Shown one piece after another: positions 1 to 6,290 of a stretch of DNA of 6,571 nucleotides. The notes beneath the pieces were generated by a model. That model was given only the letters and a program-made list of their open reading frames with translations. It ran no database searches and was not told where the DNA came from. The first letter of the stretch is position 1, and each line of letters starts with the position of its first letter. The translations under genes were made by a program, and so were the position numbers. The DNA comes from WVWW01 sp041568335 (GTDB taxonomy: Bacteria; Acidobacteriota; Polarisedimenticolia; Polarisedimenticolales; Polarisedimenticolaceae): NCBI GenBank assembly GCA_041568335.1, contig JBFFZZ010000174.1:1-6571 (forward strand), in the 5' to 3' direction.

Positions 1-906
1 GAGAAGTTCGTCGTCAAACCCCGGCACATCGAATTCCAGATCATCGCCGACAGCCACGGCAACTGCATCCACTTGCTGGAACGCGAGTGCTCGATCCAGC
101 GCCGGCATCAGAAGCTGAGCGAGGAGTGCCCGTCGCCGGTGATGGACGAGAAAACACGCGCCGAGATCGGGGAGCTCGCCGTCAAGGCCGTCGAGGCGGC
201 GGGTTACGTCAACGCGGGGACGGTCGAGTTCTTGCGCGGCGACGACGGCTCGTTTTATTTCATGGAGGTCAACGCGCGGTTGCAGGTTGAACACCCGGTC
301 ACCGAGGAGGTCACGGGGATCGACCTGGTCAAGGCGATGATCCGTGTTGCGGCGGGGGAGAAGCTCCCCTGGAAGCAGGACGACATCGAACGTCGCGGCC
401 ACTCGATCGAGTGCCGCATCATCGCCGAGGACCCGGCGCGCAACTTCATGCCGGCGCCGGGAACGATCACCGGGGTGCGCCCACCGGCCGGCCCCGGTGT
501 GCGCTACGACGACGCCACCTACGCGGGCTGGACCGTGCCGGTGCATTACGACCCGATGATCGCCAAGCTGGTCTCGTGGGGTCGCGACCGGCACGAGGCG
601 ATCGAGCGCATGACGCGCGCGTTGAACGAGCTGCGCATCGACGGCCTGACCACGTCGGTTCCCTTCCACCGACGCGTGATGCGCAACCGCGCCTTCGGCG
701 CCGGGGAGCTGCACACCGGCTTCCTCGAGGAACACCCCGATCTGCTGGAAAACGACACCGACGAGTGGCTCGAGGAGATCGCCGTGATCGCCGCCGCCGT
801 GGCCCACCACCGGCGACTCGAGGAACGCTCCGCGCGCGGCGAATCGCCCGCCACCGGGACCGCTTCCGCATGGAAATGGCACGGCCGCGACCGCTGGCGA
901 AAATAG
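1..906 (+). CDS. accC: Biotin carboxylase subunit of acetyl-/acyl-CoA carboxylase (5' end missing)
   Basis: Cytoplasmic ATP-grasp enzyme that uses ATP and bicarbonate to carboxylate the biotin of a carrier protein. The reading frame is open from base 1 to the TAG at 904-906, giving 301 residues; the start lies upstream. Compared from memory with E. coli AccC, window residue 1 falls near residue 201. Visible active-site motifs are RRHQK (residues 34-38; the Lys matches K238), the Glu of TVEF (76, matching E276), MEVNARLQVEHP (E89, N91 and R93, matching E288, N290 and R292) and the Arg of ECRIIAEDP (139, matching R338). The biotin carboxylase C-terminal domain follows to about residue 245. A tail of about 50 residues extends beyond the E. 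coli end; it contains an Ala-rich helix and a SAWKWHGR motif, reminiscent of the linker after this domain in propionyl-CoA carboxylase alpha chains. No biotin carrier domain is fused; a separate one lies at 5799-6290. The substrate (acetyl-, propionyl-, methylcrotonyl-CoA or pyruvate) cannot be decided from this subunit. Confidence 0.95.
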   Translation, partial: EKFVVKPRHIEFQIIADSHGNCIHLLERECSIQRRHQKLSEECPSPVMDEKTRAEIGELAVKAVEAAGYVNAGTVEFLRGDDGSFYFMEVNARLQVEHPVTEEVTGIDLVKAMIRVAAGEKLPWKQDDIERRGHSIECRIIAEDPARNFMPAPGTITGVRPPAGPGVRYDDATYAGWTVPVHYDPMIAKLVSWGRDRHEAIERMTRALNELRIDGLTTSVPFHRRVMRNRAFGAGELHTGFLEEHPDLLENDTDEWLEEIAVIAAAVAHHRRLEERSARGESPATGTASAWKWHGRDRWRK

Positions 907-925
907 AGACGATCTAGTAAAAAAA

Positions 926-954
926 TTCGGGTAGGACCGCGGGGCGGTCCCGAA
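926..954 (-). terminator. GC-rich hairpin with adjoining A7/T7 tract, terminator-like on the minus strand
   Basis: TTCGGG (926-931) pairs perfectly with CCCGAA (949-954), enclosing ACCGC (936-940), loop GGG and GCGGT (944-948), with TAGG bulged. An alternative pairing is the uninterrupted 7-bp stem GGACCGC (934-940) with GCGGTCC (944-950). Seven A residues lie immediately to the left (919-925). Read on the minus strand this is therefore a stem followed by T7, the form of an intrinsic terminator. On the plus strand there is no T tract after the stem, so it should not terminate the carboxylase transcript by the classic mechanism. No minus-strand gene is seen that would need it. It could instead act as an RNA-stability or attenuation element between the biotin carboxylase and the ABC genes. 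Confidence 0.4.
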
Positions 955-980
955 CGTCACAACCACAGGACCACACGGGT

Positions 981-986
981 GGAGGG
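981..986 (+). promoter_or_regulatory. Ribosome binding site deciding the ABC ATPase start
   Basis: GGAGGG lies 6-7 bases before the ATG at 993. A TTG at 990-992 is in the same frame and directly precedes this ATG, but it is only about 4 bases from the Shine-Dalgarno core. The ATG is therefore the better start. No clear -35/-10 promoter pair was recognised in the 86-base gap. Confidence 0.65.
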
Positions 987-992
987 GTTTTG

Positions 993-1931
993 ATGATCGA
1001 GATCATGGGATTGGAGAAGAACTACGGAGAGCTGAAGGCCTTACGGGGCATCTCGGGGACCATCGAGCAGGGGCAGGTCGTCGGCCTGCTGGGGCCCAAC
1101 GGGGCGGGGAAGACGACGGCGATGAAGATCCTCGTCGGCTACCTGTTACCGACCGCCGGAACGGCGACGGTCGCCGGGTACGATGTCGTCGAGGCGCCGC
1201 TGGCCGTTCAGCAACGCGTCGGCTACCTGCCGGAGAACGCGCCGCTCTACACCGACATGCTGGTGCAGGAATACCTGCAGTTCATCGCCGACGTCCGCGG
1301 GCTCGAACCGGCCGCCGCAAACGCGTCGATCCGCAAGGCGGTCCACGAATGTGCGCTCAACGACGTGCTCGCCCGGCCCATCGACCAGCTCTCGAAAGGC
1401 TACCGCCAGCGCGTCGGCCTGGCCGCCGCGATCCTCCACGAGCCACCGATCCTGATCCTCGACGAGCCCACGACCGGTCTGGACCCCAACCAGATCGTCG
1501 AGGTGCGCGACCTGATCCGACGCATGGGTCAATCGAAGACGGTCATCCTCTCCACGCACATCCTTCCCGAGGTCGAGGCGACCTGCGATCGCGCGATGAT
1601 CCTGATCGACGGCCAGATCCGCGCCGACGGGACGCTCGACGAGCTGACCCGGTCGAGCTCGCAGGTCGTCACGCTGGCCGGCGCGCCGACCGAGATCGCG
1701 CGAGGCGTGTTCATCGATCTTCCGGGTGTCGGGACGGTCGATCTCGAGTCGGAATCGGATGGACTCACGACGTGGCGCCTGGGGATCGACGCCGCTACCG
1801 ATGTCGGCGAGGCGGTCTACCGTGCCGTCCGCGACCGGGACTGGACGCTCACCGAATTGCGTCGCGACGACAGGACCTTGGAACAGGTTTTCCGTGAGCT
1901 GACCGAGCGGGACGTGGAGGTGGCGGCATGA
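993..1931 (+). CDS. GldA-like ABC transporter ATP-binding protein
   Basis: Cytoplasmic ATPase that should power the ABC-2 permease encoded next. The protein is 312 residues from the ATG at 993. The nucleotide-binding domain is complete: aromatic A-loop Y11; Walker A GPNGAGKTT (34-42); Q-loop region GYLPEN (77-82), with Glu where many ABC proteins have Gln; signature LSKGYRQR (133-140); Walker B ILILD (153-157) with catalytic E158; D-loop GLDP (162-165); switch H189 in STH. GYLPE followed by PLYTDMLVQEYL is characteristic of the GldA/NatA-type branch, to my recollection. A C-terminal domain of about 100 residues ends with a LEQVFRELT motif, as in DUF4162-type exporters. Its stop overlaps the permease start by four bases (ATGA, 1928-1931), so translation is probably coupled. 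The family is certain; the transported substrate is not known. GldA homologues serve gliding in Flavobacterium, but that role cannot be assumed here. Confidence 0.93.
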   Translation: MIEIMGLEKNYGELKALRGISGTIEQGQVVGLLGPNGAGKTTAMKILVGYLLPTAGTATVAGYDVVEAPLAVQQRVGYLPENAPLYTDMLVQEYLQFIADVRGLEPAAANASIRKAVHECALNDVLARPIDQLSKGYRQRVGLAAAILHEPPILILDEPTTGLDPNQIVEVRDLIRRMGQSKTVILSTHILPEVEATCDRAMILIDGQIRADGTLDELTRSSSQVVTLAGAPTEIARGVFIDLPGVGTVDLESESDGLTTWRLGIDAATDVGEAVYRAVRDRDWTLTELRRDDRTLEQVFRELTERDVEVAA

Positions 1932-2650
1932 AGACGCTGCGCACCATCGCGATCCGCGAGTGGCGCAGCTACTTCAACTCGCCGATCGCCTACGTGTTTT
2001 TAATCGCCTTCGTCGGCGCCTCGCTGTTCACCTTCTTCAACATCAGCGCTTTCTTCGCCCGCGGGAAGGCCGATCTGCGCGGCCTGTTCGAATCGCTGCC
2101 GTTCCTGCTGGTGCTGCTCGTGCCGGCGCTGACGATGCGGCTGTGGGCCGAGGAGTCGCGTCAGGGAACGCTCGAGATCCTGCTCACGCTGCCCGCGCGC
2201 GACCGCGAGTGGGTCGGCGGCAAGTTCCTCGCCAGCTGGGGCCTGCTGGCCGTAGGCTTGGGACTGACCTTCCCCCTGATCTTCGTCGTCGAACGGCTCG
2301 GCAACCTCGACTGGGGCCCGGTCATCGGCGGCTACATCGGCGCGCTGCTGCTCGGCGCGGCGTACCTCGCGGTCGGGCAGTTCGTTTCCGCGCTCACCGA
2401 AAACCAGATCCTCGCGTTCATCCTGGCGCTGCTCGCCTGCCTCGCGATGTGGGGCATCGGCACCGACGCGTTCACGAGCCTGTTCTCCGATTCGACGGCG
2501 TCGACGCTGCGCTCGCTCGGTGTCGGGAGCCGTTTCGAGTCCATCGCCCGCGGCGTGATCGACCTGCGCGACCTGCTCTACTACGCATCGGTCACGGGCT
2601 TCTTCCTGGTCCTTTCCGTCTGCGCCCTGCGCGTGCGGCGCTGGGCGTGA
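1928..2650 (+). CDS. GldF-like ABC-2 type transporter permease
   Basis: Inner-membrane permease of 240 residues, expected to dimerise and pair with the ATPase upstream. An N-terminal amphipathic stretch (IREWRSYFNSPIAYVF, residues 9-24) leads into about six hydrophobic segments near residues 20-42, 57-73, 100-122, 133-154, 160-178 and 216-234. The motif PALTMRLWAEESRQGTLEIL (66-85), followed by LTLP, sits after the second segment and is typical of GldF/NosY-family permeases, where this cytoplasmic loop contacts the ATPase. The length is normal for the family. The start is the ATG inside the ATGA overlap with the ATPase gene, which implies coupled translation. No catalytic or substrate-defining feature is visible. 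Assignment to the ABC-2 family is secure; the gliding name reflects homology only. Confidence 0.92.
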   Translation: MKTLRTIAIREWRSYFNSPIAYVFLIAFVGASLFTFFNISAFFARGKADLRGLFESLPFLLVLLVPALTMRLWAEESRQGTLEILLTLPARDREWVGGKFLASWGLLAVGLGLTFPLIFVVERLGNLDWGPVIGGYIGALLLGAAYLAVGQFVSALTENQILAFILALLACLAMWGIGTDAFTSLFSDSTASTLRSLGVGSRFESIARGVIDLRDLLYYASVTGFFLVLSVCALRVRRWA

Positions 2651-2661
2651 GGGGGGAAGCG

Positions 2662-4680
2662 ATGGACAAACGGAAGAAGGCGCTCTCGCTGGTGCTGACG
2701 ATCGCTCTGTTGTTAGGCAACCTGATCGCGCTGAACGTCCTGATCGCGGGATTCTCCTCGGCGCGTATCGACCTGACGGAGGAGGGGATGTTCTCGGTCT
2801 CCTCCGCCACACGCAGGATCCTCGACTCGCTCGACGAGGATCTCGTCGTCAACGCCTATTTCTCCAAACGGACGCATCCCAAGCTGGCGCCCCTGATCCC
2901 GCAGATCATGGACCTGCTCGACGAGTACAGCGCGGTTTCCGACGGTCGCGTGCTGGTGGAGCGCATCGATCCCGGCGAAGACGAAGCGGCGGAAAAAGAG
3001 GCCGCCGAACGCTACGGCGTCCGCAGCACACCGTTCCAGCTGACCTCCAAGTACGAGGCGGGGATCGTCAACGCCTACTTCGCGCTCGTGCTGCGCTACG
3101 GAGACCAGTACGTGCGCTACGGTTTCCAGGATCTGATCAACGTCGAGGTGACGCCGGACAACGACGTCGACGTCACGCTACGCAACCTCGAGTACGACCT
3201 GACGCGCGCGATCAAGAAGGTCGTCTACGGTTTCCAGAACTCGGCCGAAATCTTCTCGCGTGTGGAAGACGAGGTCGTGCTCACCGGGATCGTCTCGCCG
3301 GACGTGCTCCCCGAGATGCTTGCCGAGACGCCCGCCGCGTTGCGCGCGGCCGCCGCGGAGCTCGAGGCGGCGGGCGGCGACAAGTTCCGCTTCGAGGAGT
3401 TCGACCCGACATCGGGCGAGGAGGTGCTCGCCGAGGTGCAGTCGCGGTTCGGCCGCGTCCCCGCGATGTCGCTCGGGCTGTTCGGTGGGGATCCCTTCTA
3501 CCTCTACGCGCTGCTTCAGGTCGGCGACGGGATCGAGCAGGTGGTGCTGACCGATGAAAACGTCACGGCGGCCTCGATCCGCGAATCCATCGAGTCGTCG
3601 CTCAAGCGCCACACACCGGGTTTTCTCAAGACGGTGGGTATCGTCACACCCGATCCACCGGCGATCCCGCCGGAGATCCGCATGCAGATGAACATGCCGC
3701 CGCAGGACCGGCCGGAGTTCGAGGAAGTTCAGCGTTTCCTCGGCCAGGACTACGAGACACGCAAGGTCACGCTCTCGTCCACACCCGTCCCCGCCGACAT
3801 CGACGTCCTGCTGGTGCTCAAGCCGAACAACCTCGACGACACGCAGCTCTACGCGCTGGACCAGTACCTGATGCGCGGCGGTCGCGTGGTGCTCTGCGCG
3901 GGAAACTACTCGCCCGACTTCGGGATGCAGGGCCTGACCGCGATGCCGATCGAGACCGGCCTCGACGACTGGCTGGCGCACCACGGGCTGACGATCGAGA
4001 AGACGCTCGTGCTGGACGATCGCAACCAGGCGTTGCCGATCCCCGAGATCCGTCAAACGGCGCTGGGCGCGATGCGCACCTGGACGATGGCGCCGTACCC
4101 CTACCTCGTGCGCGTGCAGGACGACGGTTTCGTCAACCGTGACGTGACGGCGAGCCTCGATTCCGTCGGTGTCTATTGGGCCAGCCCCATCACGATCGCC
4201 GCGGAGCTGCCCGAAGATCTCCAGGCGCTGCCGTTGCTCAAGTCCTCGGATCGCAGCTGGACCGACGCCGACCTCTCCAAGGTCGGTTTCGTCGACTACG
4301 TCGTACCGGAAGACGGCACCGAGCCGCGCAACCTCGCGGTGACCCTGAGCGGACGGTTCGAGAGCTACTTCGCCGGCAAGCCGATTCCCGGAACCGCGCC
4401 GGCGGATGGGGAGATCTCCGACGATCCGTCGGCCGAGACGCAACTCGAATCGACGCGCGTGACCCTCGAACGGTCTCCCGAGACACGGCTCGTCGTCGTC
4501 GGCGACGCGGCCTTCCTCTCCGACATGGTGGCCCGGTCGCTGGGGCACCGACGGCGGGTTCTTCGTCGAGAACCTGCGCTTCGTCGAGAACCTGATCGAC
4601 TGGGTCAGCATGGACAACGAGATGCTCGAGATCCGCTCGGCCGGTGTCCGCTCGCGGCGGCTCGAACCGATCGATCGTAG
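2662..4680 (+). CDS. GldG/ABC_transp_aux-type extracytoplasmic protein, frameshifted near the 3' end
   Basis: Predicted membrane-anchored partner of the ABC transporter. The start is the ATG at 2662, 11 bases after the permease stop and preceded by AGGGGGGAAG. Residues 2-6 are basic and 8-30 form one hydrophobic helix. The family-typical RIDLTEEGMFSVS (35-47) follows; there is no lipobox. The large middle part is expected outside the cytoplasm. It includes PADIDVLLV (377-385), a GGRVVL strand near 405 and VVVGDAAFLSD (611-621), all usual in GldG-like/ABC_transp_aux (PF09822) proteins. From about residue 629 the frame as sequenced turns into an Arg-rich tail (HRRRVLRREP and onward) ending at the TAG at 4678-4680, with no homology and no membrane helix. 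The expected continuation is in the next frame (4544-4813). Removing one G from the run at 4542-4545 would give a 716-residue protein. The biochemical role of this family outside gliding bacteria is not established. Confidence 0.88.
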   Translation: MDKRKKALSLVLTIALLLGNLIALNVLIAGFSSARIDLTEEGMFSVSSATRRILDSLDEDLVVNAYFSKRTHPKLAPLIPQIMDLLDEYSAVSDGRVLVERIDPGEDEAAEKEAAERYGVRSTPFQLTSKYEAGIVNAYFALVLRYGDQYVRYGFQDLINVEVTPDNDVDVTLRNLEYDLTRAIKKVVYGFQNSAEIFSRVEDEVVLTGIVSPDVLPEMLAETPAALRAAAAELEAAGGDKFRFEEFDPTSGEEVLAEVQSRFGRVPAMSLGLFGGDPFYLYALLQVGDGIEQVVLTDENVTAASIRESIESSLKRHTPGFLKTVGIVTPDPPAIPPEIRMQMNMPPQDRPEFEEVQRFLGQDYETRKVTLSSTPVPADIDVLLVLKPNNLDDTQLYALDQYLMRGGRVVLCAGNYSPDFGMQGLTAMPIETGLDDWLAHHGLTIEKTLVLDDRNQALPIPEIRQTALGAMRTWTMAPYPYLVRVQDDGFVNRDVTASLDSVGVYWASPITIAAELPEDLQALPLLKSSDRSWTDADLSKVGFVDYVVPEDGTEPRNLAVTLSGRFESYFAGKPIPGTAPADGEISDDPSAETQLESTRVTLERSPETRLVVVGDAAFLSDMVARSLGHRRRVLRREPALRREPDRLGQHGQRDARDPLGRCPLAAARTDRS

Positions 4681-4813
4681 TGCGGAGATCGCCCTCGAGT
4701 CCATGAGCTACATCTTCCCGACGATCCTGCTGATCGCGCTGGGAATCCTGCTGCGCCGTCGTCGCGCGCGCGCCGCGGAGGGATTCGCGCGTTTCGCGAG
4801 CCAGGAGACCTGA
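4544..4813 (+). pseudogene. Displaced C-terminal part of the GldG-like protein, in the +1 frame
   Basis: This 89-codon open segment continues the upstream gene in another frame and ends at the TGA at 4811-4813. Translation from 4544 reads GTDGGFFVENLRFVENLIDW, then MDNEMLEIRSAG. This is the kind of NLIDW...D..LL.IRSR region that normally precedes the C-terminal helix in this family. A hydrophobic helix, YIFPTILLIALGILL (4709-4753, residues 683-697 of the restored protein), is followed by a basic RRRRAR tail, a normal stop-transfer end facing the cytoplasm. An ATG at 4610 could in principle start a 67-residue peptide, but it has no convincing Shine-Dalgarno sequence and would start mid-domain. 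I read this as the broken-off end of the preceding gene, not a separate gene. Confidence 0.85.
4562..4594 (+). repeat. 18-base-period direct repeat, two copies of a 15-base unit
   Basis: TTCGTCGAGAACCTG occurs at 4562-4576 and again, unchanged, at 4580-4594, separated by CGC. In the +1 frame of the displaced GldG end it encodes FVENL twice (FVENLR then FVENLI). It lies 17 bases downstream of the G run where the frame breaks. Confidence 0.85.
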
Positions 4814-4815
4814 TC

Positions 4816-5781
4816 ATGACGAGCACGCAAAAGAAACTGGCCATCTTGCTGGCTGTCCAGGCCGTGTTGATCCTGCTGTTCCAATCGCCGTTCGGCTCCA
4901 GCTCTTCGAGCTCGGAGGCGACGCCGCTGTTCCCCGATATCGACACCACCCTGATCTCCCGCATTCAGCTGTCGGGCGACGACGAAGAGGTGACGTTGAC
5001 CCGCACCGACGGCGGTTGGGGGCTCGACGAGCTCGACGGCTTCCCCGCCAACGAGAAGAAGGTCGACGAGTTGATCGGCGATCTGGCGGGGCTGGAGGTC
5101 CGGCGCCCGGTCGTTCGCAGCGCCAAGTACCACTCCACGTTCAAGGTCGAAACCGGCGACAACGAAGGACGTGTGAAGCTCTGGGCCGGCAGCGAAGGCG
5201 ACCCGGTCGCCGATCTGATCGTCGGCAGCTCAACCAACTATCGCGCGTTGCACGTCCGCCGGCCGGGCGACAGCGAGGTCTATGAGGTCTCCGATCTGGC
5301 GGCGTACGACGTACGAGCCGACGCCGGCGCGTGGGCCCGCACCAAGCTGCTCGACGTGGGCGCCGACGCGTTACGGTCACTGTCGATCAAGAACCCGGAC
5401 GGATCGTTCGAACTGGTCAAGGGCGAATCGGGCTGGACCGTTCCGGATGCACCGGAGACACAGCTCGACAAGAGCAAGGTCGACTCGCTCGTGCGGACCG
5501 TGGCCGGGCTCTCCATCGCGGCGCCGCTCGGTCCCAGCGATGAGTACGGGCCGACATCCGCGGAGGCGACGGCGACGGTGACGCTACGCTGGACCACCGG
5601 AGTCGAGGGCGATCCCGGCGGCAGCGCCGTCGTCCTGATCGGGGACAAGCGACCCGACGACGACGCCCGGCGGACGATCCGCGTCGACGGCTCGCGCTTC
5701 AGCGGTGAGATTTGGGATTCGACGGTCAAGTCCGTGATCGAGAAGAAACTCGACGATCTCACGTTGCAAAACGGCTCCTGA
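4816..5781 (+). CDS. DUF4340-like membrane-anchored protein of the ABC transporter module
   Basis: Predicted single-pass protein of 321 residues, with a short basic N-terminus (QKK), a hydrophobic segment at about 8-23 and a Ser-rich linker (GSSSSSS, 27-33). The remainder is expected outside the cytoplasm. No lipobox Cys and no clear signal-peptidase site are seen, so it is probably an anchored protein. The start is the ATG at 4816, two bases after the displaced GldG stop, with AGGAG at 4803-4807. The body contains two ungapped, similar 53-residue units at 47-99 and 186-238. Each has a strand pattern, a GW pair (67-68; 206-207) and KVD..L....AGL (82-93; 221-232). Between them is LIVGSSTNYRALHVRR (134-149) and then W173 in AWARTKLLDV. 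This layout fits DUF4340 (PF14238) proteins, which commonly sit next to GldA/F/G-like genes. The function is unknown; a structural or gating role beside the GldG-like protein is inference from context. Confidence 0.82.
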   Translation: MTSTQKKLAILLAVQAVLILLFQSPFGSSSSSSEATPLFPDIDTTLISRIQLSGDDEEVTLTRTDGGWGLDELDGFPANEKKVDELIGDLAGLEVRRPVVRSAKYHSTFKVETGDNEGRVKLWAGSEGDPVADLIVGSSTNYRALHVRRPGDSEVYEVSDLAAYDVRADAGAWARTKLLDVGADALRSLSIKNPDGSFELVKGESGWTVPDAPETQLDKSKVDSLVRTVAGLSIAAPLGPSDEYGPTSAEATATVTLRWTTGVEGDPGGSAVVLIGDKRPDDDARRTIRVDGSRFSGEIWDSTVKSVIEKKLDDLTLQNGS

Positions 5782-5798
5782 AGAAGGACACTGGCGCG

Positions 5799-6290
5799 AT
5801 GAAACTCGCGGTCAAGGTGCGCGACCACGTCCACGACGTCATGGTCACTCGGCAGAACGGCCACTACATCGTGGAGGTGGACGGCCGGCGTCACGAGGTC
5901 GACTCGCACAAGCTCGAGAACAACTTCTACTCCTTCATCACGGACGAGCGGTCGTACGAGGTCTCCGTCGAGCGTGACGCGGACACCTACAAGGTGCGCC
6001 GCGGCGCGGCGCAGCTCGATGTCACGATCTCCGACCCCAGCCGCCGGGCGCGCGAGGGACTGGCGGCCAAGACAGGTCCCGAGAAGATTGTCAGCCAGAT
6101 GCCCGGCAAGGTCGTGCGCGTGCTCGTCGCCGAGGGTGACGAGGTCGAGCCGGGCGCCGGCCTGGTCGTCGTCGAGGCGATGAAGATGGAGAACGAGATC
6201 AACACGGTCAAGGGAGGAACGGTGACCAGGATCGCCGTCTCCGCCGGCACGGCCGTCGAGGGCGGCGCGCTCCTCCTGATTGTCGAATAA
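5799..6290 (+). CDS. Biotin carrier protein of an acyl-CoA carboxylase (separate subunit)
   Basis: A 163-residue cytoplasmic protein that carries biotin between the biotin carboxylase and carboxyltransferase active sites. The C-terminal biotinyl domain spans about 95-163: QMPGKVVRVLVAEGDEV (100-116), then the biotinylation motif EAMKMEN (126-132) with K129 (codon 6183-6185) as the target lysine, then the mirror strand KGGTVTRIAVSAGTAVEGG. The first 80 residues are not the Pro/Ala linker of classical AccB. They form a beta-rich region (HYIVEVDGRRHEVD, SYEVSVERD, TYKVRRG) resembling the domain that precedes the biotinyl domain in propionyl-CoA carboxylase alpha chains. The start is the ATG at 5799 with AAGGA at 5784-5788, 17 bases after the DUF4340 stop; the frame extends upstream but would overlap that gene. 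The likely partner is the biotin carboxylase at 1-906. Carboxyltransferase genes are not in the window. Confidence 0.93.
   Translation: MKLAVKVRDHVHDVMVTRQNGHYIVEVDGRRHEVDSHKLENNFYSFITDERSYEVSVERDADTYKVRRGAAQLDVTISDPSRRAREGLAAKTGPEKIVSQMPGKVVRVLVAEGDEVEPGAGLVVVEAMKMENEINTVKGGTVTRIAVSAGTAVEGGALLLIVE

Noticed and set aside
990..992. TTG start one codon before the ABC ATPase ATG
   Set aside because: It is too close to GGAGG (about 4 bases). The ATG at 993 is better placed and gives the usual family N-terminus.
1960..2661. Upstream open extension of the GldG-like reading frame, overlapping the permease gene
   Set aside because: It is an Arg-rich out-of-frame translation of the permease gene, with no membrane segment. 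The ATG at 2662 has a Shine-Dalgarno sequence and begins the expected signal-anchor.
4540..4548. Programmed +1 ribosomal frameshift
   Set aside because: CTG GGG CAC is not a known shifty +1 site. There is no stop codon at the shift and no prfB-like Shine-Dalgarno stimulator. A surplus G in a homopolymer is more likely, though not proven.
3178..4704. Long open frame on the minus strand (508 codons) opposite the GldG-like gene
   Set aside because: High-GC genes often leave a long open antisense frame. The peptide is rich in Arg/His/Glu with no recognisable motif, and the plus strand clearly codes for a known family.
4610..4813. Separate small membrane protein starting at the ATG at 4610
   Set aside because: It begins in the middle of conserved GldG-like sequence that continues upstream in the same frame to 4544, and it lacks a convincing Shine-Dalgarno. 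A frameshift is the simpler explanation.
5712..5798. Longer start for the biotin carrier protein
   Set aside because: It would overlap the end of the DUF4340 gene in another frame. The ATG at 5799 has AAGGA at a suitable distance.
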